64,000 nucleotides of DNA from Plectrocnemia conspersa (taxonomy: Eukaryota; Arthropoda; Insecta; Trichoptera; Polycentropodidae), in assembly GCA_009617715.1 (NCBI GenBank), contig VTFK01000574.1, positions 1-64,000 on the forward strand, given 5' to 3'. The position numbers and the translations under genes were made by a program. Numbering within the stretch: position 1 is the first letter of the stretch; each line of letters begins with the position of its first letter. This document shows positions 36,031-48,163 of this stretch, one piece after another. The notes under the pieces were generated by a model, which searched no databases, was not told the DNA's origin, and was given only the letters and a program-made list of their open reading frames with translations.

Positions 36031-37470
36031 GTCTGAAATTTAAGAATACAACATGCATCAATACTAATTGCACAAATCATACGTGATTTTAAAACGGTTT
36101 AGAAAAATATTATTAATTAATATAATTCAAACTTTATATTTTATGGAAATAAAAAAGTGCAACTGCAATTAATTTCGCTATGTCATTTGACAAAAATCTA
36201 TACTTTTTCCTTGACAAAATATTAAAAAAAAAATTTTTTTTTACGGCTTAATAAGTACTATAAATTTATTAATACTTTTAATTTTAAATATGCTTTTTCA
36301 TATAAAAAGAAACAGATTTTCGAAATAAAATTACTAAAAAAATATCATATAAAGAGATTTATTTTACTTTTAGTATAGTTAAACTTTATGACAATTTTCT
36401 ACTATTTGCAAGCAGGTTTTTTGAATATGAAATGACAAATTATAATATAATTACATATGTAAAGACCTTTTGTAAAAACGTACATATTTTAATAAAAAAT
36501 AATATAAATATGATTTAAGTATAAAAAATATTTAAACATTGAAAAGATAAGTAATCTAAAAATAGAGTATTATTCTAAATTTATATTTTTCAATTTTTTA
36601 TCATTAATTAAACTAACTTTTTAGTGGCCGAGAATTTTCTAATTACTATTTACAGAGCAAAATTACACAATAAATAATATATTTCATAAAACATATATTT
36701 TTTCTTAAAGCCCATTAAAAAAATATCCGATTCTCTCTTCAACGATGACATCAGTTTCGGTAATTTTTACTTATACAACAAAAAACAATATATCAGATTT
36801 TGGCAAACGAAGGGTTAATTTATACTACCCAAATATCTTTCATACATTTGTATATTCTTCCCATTCATACCTCTTACTACCTTTCTTTACTCTTTTCTCT
36901 CTCTCTAAAAACACTGAGCAACATATTGACCATTGCAATAATACGATTAGACAGTGAAAGACTATATATAATAAAAATGATAACTAACGAAACAAAATTG
37001 TCACATTACAAATAGTTAAGAACCCTTATAGATTTATTTATTTCTTGAATTTGCAAGATCGATAGAATACCAAAGATCCTAAAACGGGATATATTGTGAA
37101 CGGCACAAATAACAAAAAAACGAGGAATATTAAATGCAAACCATGATTCGTACAACTTTCTAATCATTATTGTTATTTGTATTATACTAAACAATCATAA
37201 AAACACAATTAAAAAATACTCTAATAATAGTGCTAAAAATTATGCCTTTTAAAAAATATATTAAAATAAAGATCTTATAGTAGAGATCTTACATTATTTT
37301 AAAGTAATTATAAGTAATTTATTTTGGGTTTATACTAAGTTGATTTACACTAAACTAACCTCTAATTATTTTTAATATCTTTTGAAATTACTATATAATA
37401 AATTTATACGAGTTCCTTATGAAAATATGTATCCATAAAAAAATAAAGGAATAGTCTTTGTACTTTGTTG
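36031..37470. other. AT-rich desert
   Basis: Overlapping short frames at 36745-37015 share the same DNA and show no recognised domain. Confidence 0.45.
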
Positions 37471-37720
37471 TCGCTCAAAACAGACAGGAAAAAGAAGACC
37501 CATTTACGGTTGCCTTATTACAAACGGAGCCTCAGTAATCAGTCATAATATAAAGATTACACAGATTAGAGTCCTTGATTTATCGGCTTAATGCCCCTAC
37601 CTGTATGGAGTTTTAAGGCTTTTTTCGGGGTGGTCGGCGCAACAGAAATTACCGCTTTTTTTCGAACGCGATTCCCCTAATCGCTACGACACTTGGCATT
37701 CTTGGGGTTTTGGTAAAATA
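37471..37720. promoter_or_regulatory. Higher-GC island
   Basis: Includes ATTTATCGGCTTAATGCCCC near 37577 and GCTTTTTTCGGGGTGGTCGG near 37618. Non-coding. Confidence 0.25.
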
Positions 37721-39010
37721 TGATTTATGATACATAAATGTGGAATTTAGGAAAATATTTTTATGTGACGATAGTTGTAGAGCATTTAGAATTTGAATAA
37801 GAACTGCTATGTTTTGAGTCGTGATGACTTAATTCTACTTTATAGTCATTTTTTATAGCCTCTTGTTTATTTTCTGCCATTTGATGAAAGTCGTTTAAAA
37901 TATTAGGGTTGCTTGAATATTATTTAGTTATTCTTTCTTAGGAAAGATCCTATTTTTAACGTTACCAGTTACTGTAAGAAATGTATATAATCAAGTCTGT
38001 ATATTTAAAGGTTAAGACAAATATTGATCATGTGCGATTTAAATAAAAAAAATCTTCTGTAGAATTTCCTATAACATTAAGAATATGTAGTTATCTGATA
38101 TATTGTTATTACAAATAAATCCGTACCCAAATAAATTATCATAGAATCCAACGGGCGTAATAAAATGTCTTATTATATGCCACATTTTCCTCTCTATATG
38201 CTTATATCTACGATACAAATATCCAGGTTTTCACCGCCCACTAACCCATTTATCAATCCCTTTCAGCAATAAGGGTATATTGCCTTTAAATTTTTTATCC
38301 AACGTTCGAAACGTATTTTATGCCAATTTTACCCCTGACCTTATACAACCTCAATATATTTTTAACTGACCGATCTTTCGCTCCGACAGAAATAGAATCA
38401 GAAAGTGTCTCGGGAAACGTATTACGTTCTACGGTATCGTAGTAATCATCAATTATAATATACACACATACAGATATAAAAAAAGAGTGTCAATACGACT
38501 CTTTGTCCTGCTGCGATCTCAGCGTGATGTGTAAATATTCTCTTTGGTGTGGAGGCTTTAGTACAAACTTAAGGCTTGTATGCATCAATCATCTTTAAAA
38601 GGGTTGAATCACAATCGTGTGAATTTATGTAATCGTATATGTACAGACATATATGCCTAGCTATCGTCTGAGAATTCTAGTATTTATGATGGAACTGTGT
38701 AGTTGAAGAATATTTACACTAAGCTACGCTGAGGTTTTGGATCTTGATCTTAATTACGGAGATGAAGGCGGAGATGATTTGTTGTGGCTTCCCGGCATTT
38801 GATTCAGAGATTAGGTACGATATTTTTTAATTAATCCGGCTCTGTGGGAAATAATAATTTACGTATGTAAAGCGTTACATATACAATCTATTTTTATTAA
38901 TTTAAATCCAAAATGATTTAATCAAACATTAAAATTGTAGTAGCATACAATTTAAAGTATCAAAAATATACTTTATGCATATCTCGTGTATGTGTTAAAA
39001 TTGTTACTTT
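37721..39010. other. Mixed sequence, no gene
   Basis: Mostly A/T-rich with moderate-complexity patches at 38200-38560 and 38690-38870. No coding signature. Confidence 0.35.
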
Positions 39011-39019
39011 GTCATTTTT

Positions 39020-39400
39020 GTCATTAAGAAGGTTTTCTTCGGACACAAAAGGGGGTCCGTGTCGTGTTCGAGTCGAAAGATGCGATAAGAGGAGCAACGT
39101 CGTCGACGGCATTAATGTCCTCCTTTTCGAAAAATAAAAATTCTACGATCAAACGGCGAGGCCGCCAGCCGGCGAGGATTATGGTCTCTCGGCTGCGGGT
39201 CCAAGAGGTCCGTGCACTCCGCATAATGGCACATAAAAACATCCTCCTCCTCCGGGGACTTTATTCAGCCTTATCCCACGGCTTCTCGCGCTTCTGAGGG
39301 CGCATGTATACACTTTACGATATTATATGCGCGCAAAATTGATGGCGCATAATAGAAACGGCAGCCAATAAATTAAAATGTGTTATTTTGAAAGACCGAC
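39020..39400. promoter_or_regulatory. GC-rich island with ATAAA/ATAAT cores
   Basis: About 270 bp of high GC (CAAACGGCGAGGCCGCCAGC near 39149) containing CCGCATAATGGCACATAAAA (39219-39238), then GGCGCATAATAG and GCAGCCAATAAATT (39344-39373). Both strands are open for about 75 codons only because stops are rare in GC-rich DNA. GCATAATGG also occurs in the 12-kb island. Candidate enhancer. Confidence 0.35.
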
Positions 39401-39689
39401 TACTCGGCTTTTTGAAGTATGCAAACATGTATAACATTTTAATTTTCTTAATAATTTATGATCAAACCCAACAAACCATAGTTCTTTAGAAACATTTTCG
39501 CTTTCCAAAGTCGGCCCTAGCTATTTTTAAGGGCGCAGCAAAAAACTAAATTTGTTTTACATATAAAATATCTAAGACCATTCACTATTTTTCATGATTA
39601 ATAGGCATTTGAAGGTTTAGAGTAATTCAAATTAAATAAGTAGTGTTTATTAATAATTATTAATAAATATTTACATCTAAGATCTTAAA

Positions 39690-39950
39690 CATAATCCATT
39701 AACGCCACAAAGACATCAGCGAAAACAACTGTATGGCAACCACAGAGCAAAGAATATTGTTGCAATCCGCGCGCTCTCGCGCCTGCGTCGGGACTCACGC
39801 GCAGATCGGCAGTAAAAGGCCCATCGGTCGCCACGCTCGGTTGTAGGACTATCGCTCCTCAGGAATGGTGCCCTGTTTTTGAATTCGCGTGTTTTTATTT
39901 GTTTGCAAAGGCTCTGATGTAACGGCCCCACACAGGCCCAGGTAACATTT
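39690..39950. promoter_or_regulatory. GC-rich island
   Basis: AATCCGCGCGCTCTCGCGCC and GACTCACGCGCAGATCGG. The Arg-rich minus frame is unrecognised. Non-coding candidate element. Confidence 0.25.
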
Positions 39951-40494
39951 TTTATTGATACTAGTAGAAAACATAATAAAGGATCAGCGTATAAAGTATT
40001 TTTAGAAGTACCTGAATGTAAGTAAGATTGCTTACAAACTTTTTATTGTTTGAAACATGAAATATTAACAAACAGTCGGATAATTGGTTATAAATGTTGG
40101 CAACTTAAGTCAGAATGACCTGTTTATTATATTAAAAAAAAAACATGGAGACGAAAATAAATACTATTTATTCAATATCAAATAAAATGTTTGACTTTTG
40201 AATCCTTAAATTTCTCTGCAAAATTCACCAAATAGAGGTTATGCTACTGTCAAATTGGGTTGTGGCGGCTTGACTTGACCAGATAAAACTGTTTGAATCG
40301 GTCTTAAAAGGTCGTCTATGTCGATTCTTCAAAAGCTTTGCTTAGATACGAATTTTCGACTGGATTGGCATCTAACTACCACAATACAGTGTCCCTAGAA
40401 TTTTGCTTTATTTATGAATTAGATGCAGTATTGTGCCCATTTTTGAACAATCTTAAAACAATGAAATTATATATGTACAGGCGAAAATTGTTTT

Positions 40495-40745
40495 GCACCC
40501 ACATTTAAGACCACTCAGTGCGGTTACCCGTTTATTATGCAACAAGACGCCTTCGAGATAGGATCGGGAACGATCGGGGCGTTACATTTTTTACGTAATT
40601 TTCCGGTCGAATCCCCCACTGTATTTGATTTATTCCGATTTAGCGCCAAAGGTCCCGAAGAGGGTCCGCTTATCGGGCCCTTCGCAGGTCATGTGCGCGC
40701 GCGGCCTGACCCTAATATATTTCACCGGAGAACATGACGCGTACA
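40495..40745. promoter_or_regulatory. GC-rich island
   Basis: A sharply bounded complex stretch: CCCGTTTATTATGCAACAAG near 40527, TTTTTTACGTAATTTTCCGG near 40588, GGTCATGTGCGCGCGCGGCC near 40687. The 66-codon frame has no recognised family. TTTATTATG and TTACGTAATTTT cores are homeodomain/bZIP-like. Candidate enhancer. Confidence 0.3.
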
Positions 40746-41980
40746 GGTGATGTATCAAACACAAAAAACTACCATTAGAAATTTTTGTGGTGTGGTGATG
40801 TTTTTTATCAACGGTAAAACAATGTTGGTATTTTTTTTGTTGATTTAACCCGACGCGCTGTGGTCTTTTTAAGGATATTGTGAGACAAAATACCTCAGGT
40901 AAAAAATATTGACCTATATTTATTTATTTATTATGTAAATATATATGTATGTAGAAACAAGCTGATTAACGCTTATTTTTTACAAAAAGGTTATTGATAT
41001 ATTTTAAGAACATTAAATTACGAATTTAATGCTCCTAAAATATATTGTCTAAATATTCAGTTGAATTAAAAACAGTAATTAAATTTATTCAAAGAAAATA
41101 TATACATTAATGTAAAAACAAAACTTGTTAGATTGACAACCATTGATAACAATTTACACGTCTAAGTTTTGAGCGACTGGCACAGACTGGTCATAAAATT
41201 GTTTCTAAAAACCATCGATGGATTAACAGATTTTACGTCGAATCTTAGTAATTTAACAATACCAATAAGTTAAATAGTTAGTAATTACTAAATATTTTGT
41301 ACGGTAATATATTAATAGAAGTATCTCATTTATAATTAATGAAATAAAATATTGAAAATTTTATCATCAAGTCATTTAAAATGGCTTCAAAAAATACAAA
41401 ATATTTTGGGCATGACATATATACATGCCTTTGAACTTTTAAAGGTAGAGTACGCTCGAGATAAGGATTCCGGTTTGTTGTGTGCGTGAACTGTGTGACT
41501 CAAAACAATTTCGCTCAAAATATTTTTATTTTTTTATTTTAAAAGAAAATATATGTTTATTTAACATACATACATCTGAGCTAAGTTGGAAATTTCAACG
41601 GACAATTAAAAATATATTATATAATCGAAGAAACCAGACATTGATGTCATTAATTAAATATTTGCAAAATTCAAAATCTTTCACTAGTCAAAAATAATGA
41701 AGTCTAGCTACTCTTCAAAAGCAAAAAGATATAAAATGGGGAAAGAAATTATTCGCAGATTGTTTTCTGGCTCGACGACTTTATTAAATAATTAGAATCC
41801 ATTGAATAAATTAAAAAATTATCATTGGTGCAACGATAAGAATAATAACTTTTTTAAGCCTTACAGAGAATAGTGTAAAAAAACTAACAACGTACGGATT
41901 AATAGAAAAATAATTAAAATATTTTAATCCACGGGTAAGAGAACGAATAACTTAGTGTATATTTAAAGCCTTGATATCAA
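40746..41980. other. AT-rich desert
   Basis: TTAACCCGACGCGC at 40845-40858 may be an isolated piggyBac-like end. Otherwise nothing recognised. Confidence 0.4.
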
Positions 41981-42093
41981 TTAACCCAGATATGCCCAAG
42001 AAATTTTGTTCTCTTAAAATTTCATTTATAAATAAAAAACAGTGGCACGAGTTTAGTGACCTACCCATGGGACAGTGGGCATATCTGGGTTAA
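41981..42093. mobile_element. piggyBac-type MITE, 105 bp, with TTAA duplications
   Basis: TTAA (41981-41984) then CCCAGATATGCCCA at the left, and TGGGCATATCTGGG then TTAA (42090-42093) at the right. The 14-bp terminal inverted repeats are perfect, begin CCC, and sit exactly between TTAA duplications, which together define the piggyBac superfamily. The 105-bp body cannot code for anything. The exact termini suggest a fairly young or well-preserved insertion. Confidence 0.88.
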
Positions 42094-43237
42094 ACCAATA
42101 TGAACACAAAATTATTTAAAATAAATCACTAGAGAAGATCAAACTTCTGTGTCACACTGCATTTTAATGACGAATACCAGCGTTGACGAATCAGCGACTG
42201 TCCTTAAAAGAGAAAGTGAGACAACGAAGTACACGCTACGTCGCTTCTCCCTCTCATATACATGTACACGCACACAATAACAAACCGGCGTCCTTATCCC
42301 GAGCGTACTCTATGTAATCTTAAGTACGACATCTAAAATAAATAATATACCCGATTTTTATCTAATAAATACATCCTGCATATTATAGAGTTATATTCAG
42401 AATCATTATATGAAATATATTAGTTTGTTTCTAGTTGATTTATAAATATGTCTTGATGTGTATTCTAAATGAAACTAAATTTGTAGTAATCGATTCAAAA
42501 TCAGCGGTATCCACGTGTGTGTTCCATGCATGAGCTAGTGTGCCTCGAATATAAATTTTCAATTGTCGATGGCTGCGGCACTAATCATGGATTCATCCGA
42601 CGAATGAGATGTGAATCTGCAGATGGACCAATGAGAGAAGATGACCTCTTCATATACGGCTAGGAGTGCTTAATTGAATAAACGAAAGGGACCGAGCGGC
42701 ACGTTCGAATACCAATTAAGACCACAACGACAGCTGCCTTTGCAAGTTAGACGCTTAAGGCAGCAAATTAGTATTTTATCGCTTTTTGATGAGAAATTAA
42801 AAGCGCTATTTGCGAGAGGTGAAAAATCGTAAATTTTAGAGTTAATAAACTTTTTTTTCTGAACGCCACGCATACATAAAAACGTAAGCGACGCAAAGGG
42901 TCACACTTTATTATTCTTCCTCGTTTTTCACTCATTTATAAGGATTGTGATCAATAATCACCATTTGGATGGGTCTCTAAATAAGTATTTTCCAACACTT
43001 AAACGTGTTCGTGACGTAAAGTCACTTTTTCTTGACTATATACATGTGTGAAATTTTTACGAATTATTAAAATACTCTATACTGTAAACTGATCAATATT
43101 ACAAAGTGTAAACTGCACATGAGAGCTATATATTATTTACTGAAAAAATACTTCCTCCCGTACTCAAAGGTAGAGCTGGTAAAAACTAAAATTTGTGTCT
43201 CCAATTTATTATTATTATGCTTTCACTATACACTCTG
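42094..43237. promoter_or_regulatory. Region with two higher-GC islands (42120-42310, 42530-42760)
   Basis: Non-coding islands: GACGAATACCAGCGTTGACG near 42169 and GATGGCTGCGGCACTAATCA near 42568. A/T-rich sequence lies between and after. Nothing coding is recognised. Confidence 0.25.
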
Positions 43238-43265
43238 GAAGCTGTCGGCCAAGGTCGCCGACTTC
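43238..43265. repeat. GC-rich hairpin
   Basis: GAAGCTGTCGGCC and GTCGCCGACTTC fold with a 6-bp GTCGGC/GCCGAC stem and flanking GAAG/CTTC pairing. It lies in a GC-rich island (43210-43370) that also contains CCGTCCGGACGG. Confidence 0.5.
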
Positions 43266-43380
43266 CGAGTAGCGGCCACACTGCCACAAATTTCATATGC
43301 CGTCCGGACGGAGGGCGTGAATGACGTCCGCACGGCGGCTGCTGTCATTTACAGCTAGCATATTTGCGCGCGATAGAAAA
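43266..43380. promoter_or_regulatory. GC-rich island (with 43210-43265)
   Basis: CCGTCCGGACGG palindrome near 43301 and GACGTCCGCACGGCGGC near 43323, in a very A/T-rich neighbourhood. Part of an open frame, 43119-43358, without recognised domain. Could be a regulatory element or the relic of a GC-rich exon. Confidence 0.25.
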
Positions 43381-44367
43381 ATGTGCCAAATAATCGCAAT
43401 TTTTTAATTGTTTGTGTGGGCATTCACCAATACAATGTCAGTGAAAACTTTTCGGTCATAAATATTCAATTTACGCAAAATCTTTGTCGGCTTATTCAAA
43501 ATGCCATAAGGCATTTTGATAAACCGATCTAGGAAAATACATAAGGATATTCGAAACGATAAGCATGTGGTATTATAACTTGAGCACGTGACCACGATGC
43601 AGCGCTCGTCATGCGTGTTAACCATAGGACGCCTAAACGCATACTGAAATTGAACCGAATTACTCGTTTTTACGCGAACTTAATAATTTCCAACTTTATT
43701 TTTTTATACAATATAATTTCAATATTATTAACTTATTTTTTATAAAATGTGAGCCATCAAAATATTTAACTATATTGAATACAATCATGTGAAATTTTTA
43801 AACGTATATTTAAATCAATATATAAGTAGTGAAAAATTGAAAATTGATCATTTATGATCAGAATTTTCACAGCGCGAAATTTTCGTTTGCGCAATAAGCA
43901 CCGAACCAATAATTTTAAAATGAAAAAGAGTACAGGTCTTTTAATTTTAGCTTTCGACTCAGTATGACGGTTTGATTTATAAACTATACATATATAACAC
44001 CTCTGAATATCTGCTACTCTTAATACGCTCATATCTGAGAAGTAAAAACTATGTTGTTTTACTAAATAATGAACACTCAATACCACGTAAAATTCCAGCT
44101 AAAGTTCAAGAGAATTTGCTCAATTAATCGCAAGTAAATTACAAAAATCTTAAATAAATATTTTGAGAAGTGAAAAAAGAAAATTAATGGAATTAAGAAA
44201 GAAGCAATTATTTTCACAAAATATAGACAAACACTGCAATGACCTCTCCAAAATATTAATAAATGGTAAATACCTAGACTTAAATTTAATATACCAATCT
44301 TGGAATTTATATTTAAAGGGCTTGCCACCATTTAGACCGTACACCAATATTTAATAGAAATAGCGGG
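43381..44367. other. Mixed AT-rich sequence
   Basis: Several overlapping short frames on both strands (43404-44354), none with a recognised domain. Confidence 0.35.
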
Positions 44368-44695
44368 CTAACAATAAAAAATAAAAATTTAATTTATAAA
44401 CAATTAGTTAGACACATTTTAACATATGATTTTCCAGTGTGAAGTAACACTAGAAAAACAATTTTTTTCTAAATTGCAAGTCATTAAAAATTTAACTATA
44501 AAAAAAATATATAATACACATTTTTAAATTAAAAAATATGTATATTAGCCTTCAAATAGCAACAATTAAAGTACATTGTTATCGGAAAATATTATAAAAA
44601 TATTTTGCGAAACCAAAATAACCCACTAATATCGTGTATCGGTGACTACGATAAAAACAACTTTAAATTTAAATATAAGCACACAATACCAAAGC
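44368..44695 (+). repeat. Dispersed AT-rich repeat R1, copy B
   Basis: Partner of 30478-30757 in the same orientation. Shared blocks include TATAATACACATTTTTAAAT (about 44509-44528) and TATCGGTGACTACGATAAAA (44637-44656). Confidence 0.6.
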
Positions 44696-44740
44696 ATATA
44701 TTTTCAGTGAAATGAACTGTAATCATCACCTAATTTACTG

Positions 44741-44854
44741 TTTTATGTACAAAATAATCGATAAAATTATTGAGAAAAATAAAAATAAAATTTTTGAGAA
44801 AAAATATAAAAATATTTTTTCTCAATAATTGTATCGATTATTTTGTACATAAAA
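44741..44854. repeat. Near-perfect hairpin, 40-bp arms
   Basis: The left arm starts TTTTATGTACAAAATAATCG and ends ATTGAGAAAAAT at 44780. The right arm, 44813-44854, is its reverse complement with one mismatch and one extra base. The loop is about 32 bp and itself A/T-rich. Such a long, well-matched stem suggests a recent MITE or foldback copy, or a hairpin RNA source. Confidence 0.8.
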
Positions 44855-44941
44855 TAGCTAATAATATTTTAAACGAATTTGATATACATTAAGATCGGGT
44901 CTGTATCAGTGTTTTATTGTACAGATTTGCAGATAAATTTA

Positions 44942-45420
44942 ATAGCTAGAAATATATTTTTTGCGTCTTGAAAAAACAAATAAAAAAACGTAACACATTT
45001 ACAAAAATTGCAACGTACACCTGTTTATTATATTAGCGTTAAATAATAATAAAAAACGGGTCTTTCTAACATTTTGTTACGTTCAACGAATTCTGTGAAT
45101 TTCAGTCATAGTAGATACAACCGATAAACATTCTATTTACAGCTATTTTTTAAAGGCGTAAAGGCTTTTGTTTTTGGTTCAGAAGAAGCATCTCATTGTC
45201 TCGCATTTCGAAACAATATAAAAGCACATAAATTATTAATAATTTTGGATTCACTCGGGTATATTAAAAAAAAATACGACTACCTATGTTACATTTAATT
45301 GTTGGATTCTAAGATTTTTTAAATTTCATACCACACAGTATCATAGAATATTTGATCAATTATTTCAATATCCATATAGTTGATAATCGGACATATAGTT
45401 CAAATATTCGATTGAGAACT
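44942..45420 (+). repeat. Dispersed repeat R2, copy A
   Basis: Shares a long series with 48585-49030: TTGCGTCTTGAAA, CAACGAATTCTGTGAATTTC, GATAAACATTCTATT, AAAGGCGTAAAGGC, then GAAGCAT and ATTTCGAAACAA. The right side ends near TTCAAATATTCGATTG, similar to the terminus of copy B. Non-coding; probably a non-autonomous DNA transposon. Confidence 0.65.
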
Positions 45421-48160
45421 CCAACTACAGTCCAGTAAGTTACATTAAATACACAAATATTTTTCTGAACACTCAAACACTAAAGCCAACATTCTTATAT
45501 TTCTCCAAATTGAAGACGATCATAAATAAAATTGTGTAGTATAACCATACCTGATTCGACATAATATATTCGGAGGTAAAACCGCAAGCTACTTATTCCG
45601 AAAGAAGCATTAAATGCTCCAACCTTTTTTGAAGAATTTCACGGTGCTGTTAAATTAAATACTTGAACCGTGAACCGAAGGCCCGCATGTTACGAAACAA
45701 AGGGTCAAATCTTACGTTGTTAAAAGTATGACCGTGTTTGGTAGGTCTTCCGCGCTTTCATCGGCATGAGGTCAAATATTCAATTAAAAAGATGTTTATT
45801 GCATGATCACGATAGACTGGTCACAAATTTCAATATAATATAATATTAATTAATAGCTTAATACATGGTCAAAACGATGACTGTTAATTATCATCAGTGA
45901 AGACTTAATTTCGCGAAACGCAAGCGCGATTGCAACCTTAATTAATATATGCAAAAAAAATAACCGGATGGTGTAAGCTTAGTAAGCGCTGCGCTGCTGG
46001 AGATCAAAATTTTGCTATCTTTGAAAATCAATGCTAATTACATCGAATAATTATGATTTAAAGATCGTGCATATTTTTTATATATGCTCCTTAATCCATA
46101 TTTATACGAATAACACGGTTGAAATCACCGCCTAACAATAAAATATAACATATTGACATTTAGCAATACTAAATTATATCGAAATGCATTTTGATCAAAA
46201 CCCATTATTTCTAGTGTTTTTTCTAAAATAGTTGTAGTTAAAAATATAAATGATAATTAAAATTAATATCCGTATTTAAGTTGAACAGTTATAGTCTATT
46301 AACCATTTTGTTTTTAATTGTTTTCGCTACTTAAATCAATTGCTACCTGTCCATTATTTTCTTAATCTTCTCAGCCAACCAAAACATCGTGTCAAAAAAA
46401 CGTTATAAGAATGACTTAACATCTAATGCTTTGCTTAGTAGAGCATAATATCTATCTCAATGATTCTAAACTGTTTTTAATGTTATTTTAAAAAAAGTTA
46501 TATAAGCAAATATAATCTTATATTAAAATAAATATTATGTTATAAAATACTGACTTTACATAATACACATTCAACGATGCATGTGATTAATCTCAGATAT
46601 ATAAAAATATTATATAATTTTCCGATGTTCAAATACGCCTAAAATCCCAAAGTCATAAAATAAGGATATCGCCACTGTTTGCGACATATGTGCACAAGTT
46701 GAAATATGTTCAGATCCAAGTCTACATTTCTCTCCTTGAATAGTCCTGGAACTTTGAAAGGGGAAAACGTCTTATATAATATATTATTTTCAGCACAGGA
46801 TCGTATACCTTCGATTTTCATATGCGCGCCCCATACAAAACACACCTTTCGCGTTCGGATTTTGCTTATACTATATTTCATATCGGTATTGTGATTTTGA
46901 CTTATGAACGACAATCCGAATGCGATTTAGTATTTCATACAAACGCGTATGTGAATATACATTATGTCGGATGTTTGAGAGGCATTGTTTTTTTTATGCA
47001 TGACGTATGACCACAATTCAAATGATGAAGAGCAATGACGAACATTTGATTTTTTTCCAATTCTAGTGTGACGCGTCGTTGTGGTAAACATAGGCGGCAC
47101 ATCAAAATAAAATATTTTTTTAAATAATTTATTGCACTAAAATGTCAACTCATGTTTATCTTATATCCCAGTAGATAAGACAGGTGATTTATACATATCT
47201 ACTAGTATCACAAAACATTATTATATAAAATAAAATAACCATTGCGTTCGTTGCAAGTATTTTAATGACGTATATATGCGTCTAAATCTGCATCAAAAGA
47301 TCAGTCCCTGAGAGAAGCAATAGCAAATATATTGCTGCCATTTCTTGAATATATGTAGAGGAAAGAGAGAAATCGGTTATTTAAAATAAAATAAAAATAG
47401 CACTACTACATATTGTATCATTAGTAGTAGCTTGTTTCAACGTGGAGTAGAGGGTTTTTGCTAATATTTTATTAATATATTTATTTTGATATAATAAATA
47501 ATTTCACAAACATAATAATGTTTACAATTTCTTATTAGCTACAATTTGATAAAAAATAATAATATAAAATGAAACGTTGGTAGTTATAATTTAAGGAAAA
47601 ATACTTAAAGCCCTTTAGAGTTTAAGCGAAAGAAAAATAAAAATATAAATGGAAAAAATCAGCACATTACACGGTAGATCTGAAACCATTGTTTTAAGCT
47701 TCAATGGCGATATGTGCTTTGAGATTTTGTGCTTGTATTTAATTATAAGGTTGTTTTTACCGTAGCCACAGATGCACGAGATTAGTGGATTAGTGTGGTT
47801 TTGCAAAATATTTTTGGTAAGAAAACGACTTCTTTAATTGTTATTATTTTAAGGTTAATATATATTTTTTTAAATAATACAATATTTTTTAGCTTTATTT
47901 AAAAAGACTTGCAATTTAGATAAAAAAGTTTTACTTTTGTTACTCCACACCGGGTGGGCATAAGGGTCTAATTAATTGTTTATAGAGTAAAAAGTTTATT
48001 TTTTAAAGTTTGAGCGTTATTTCTAATAAATATCGGTCTATGAGCCGCAATGGCGTTAAACCATTTGGAACGAAAAGGGTACTGTCACATTAAATTGGAT
48101 TCCGGAATACTTCGAAAATTAACCTCATGCCTCTTTTAATGCACGTTTTTGATACTAAAA
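45421..48160. other. Mixed region with islands at 45560-45800 and 46690-47090
   Basis: The islands have higher complexity (AACCGTGAACCGAAGGCCCG near 45664; ATATGCGCGCCCCATACAAA near 46819) but no recognised coding. The remainder is A/T-rich desert. Confidence 0.3.
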
Positions 48161-48163
48161 CTA

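Noticed and set aside
39024..39297. Overlapping 72- and 77-codon frames as an exon
   Set aside because: Both strands are open because the DNA is GC-rich; neither translation has a recognisable domain or plausible splice setting.
43766..44086. 106-codon minus frame
   Set aside because: Ile/Tyr/Lys-rich translation typical of A/T-rich chance frames, with overlapping frames on both strands and no domain.
44741..44854. Known conserved insect microRNA
   Set aside because: The arms are longer and more perfectly paired than a typical microRNA precursor and contain no seed I recognise.
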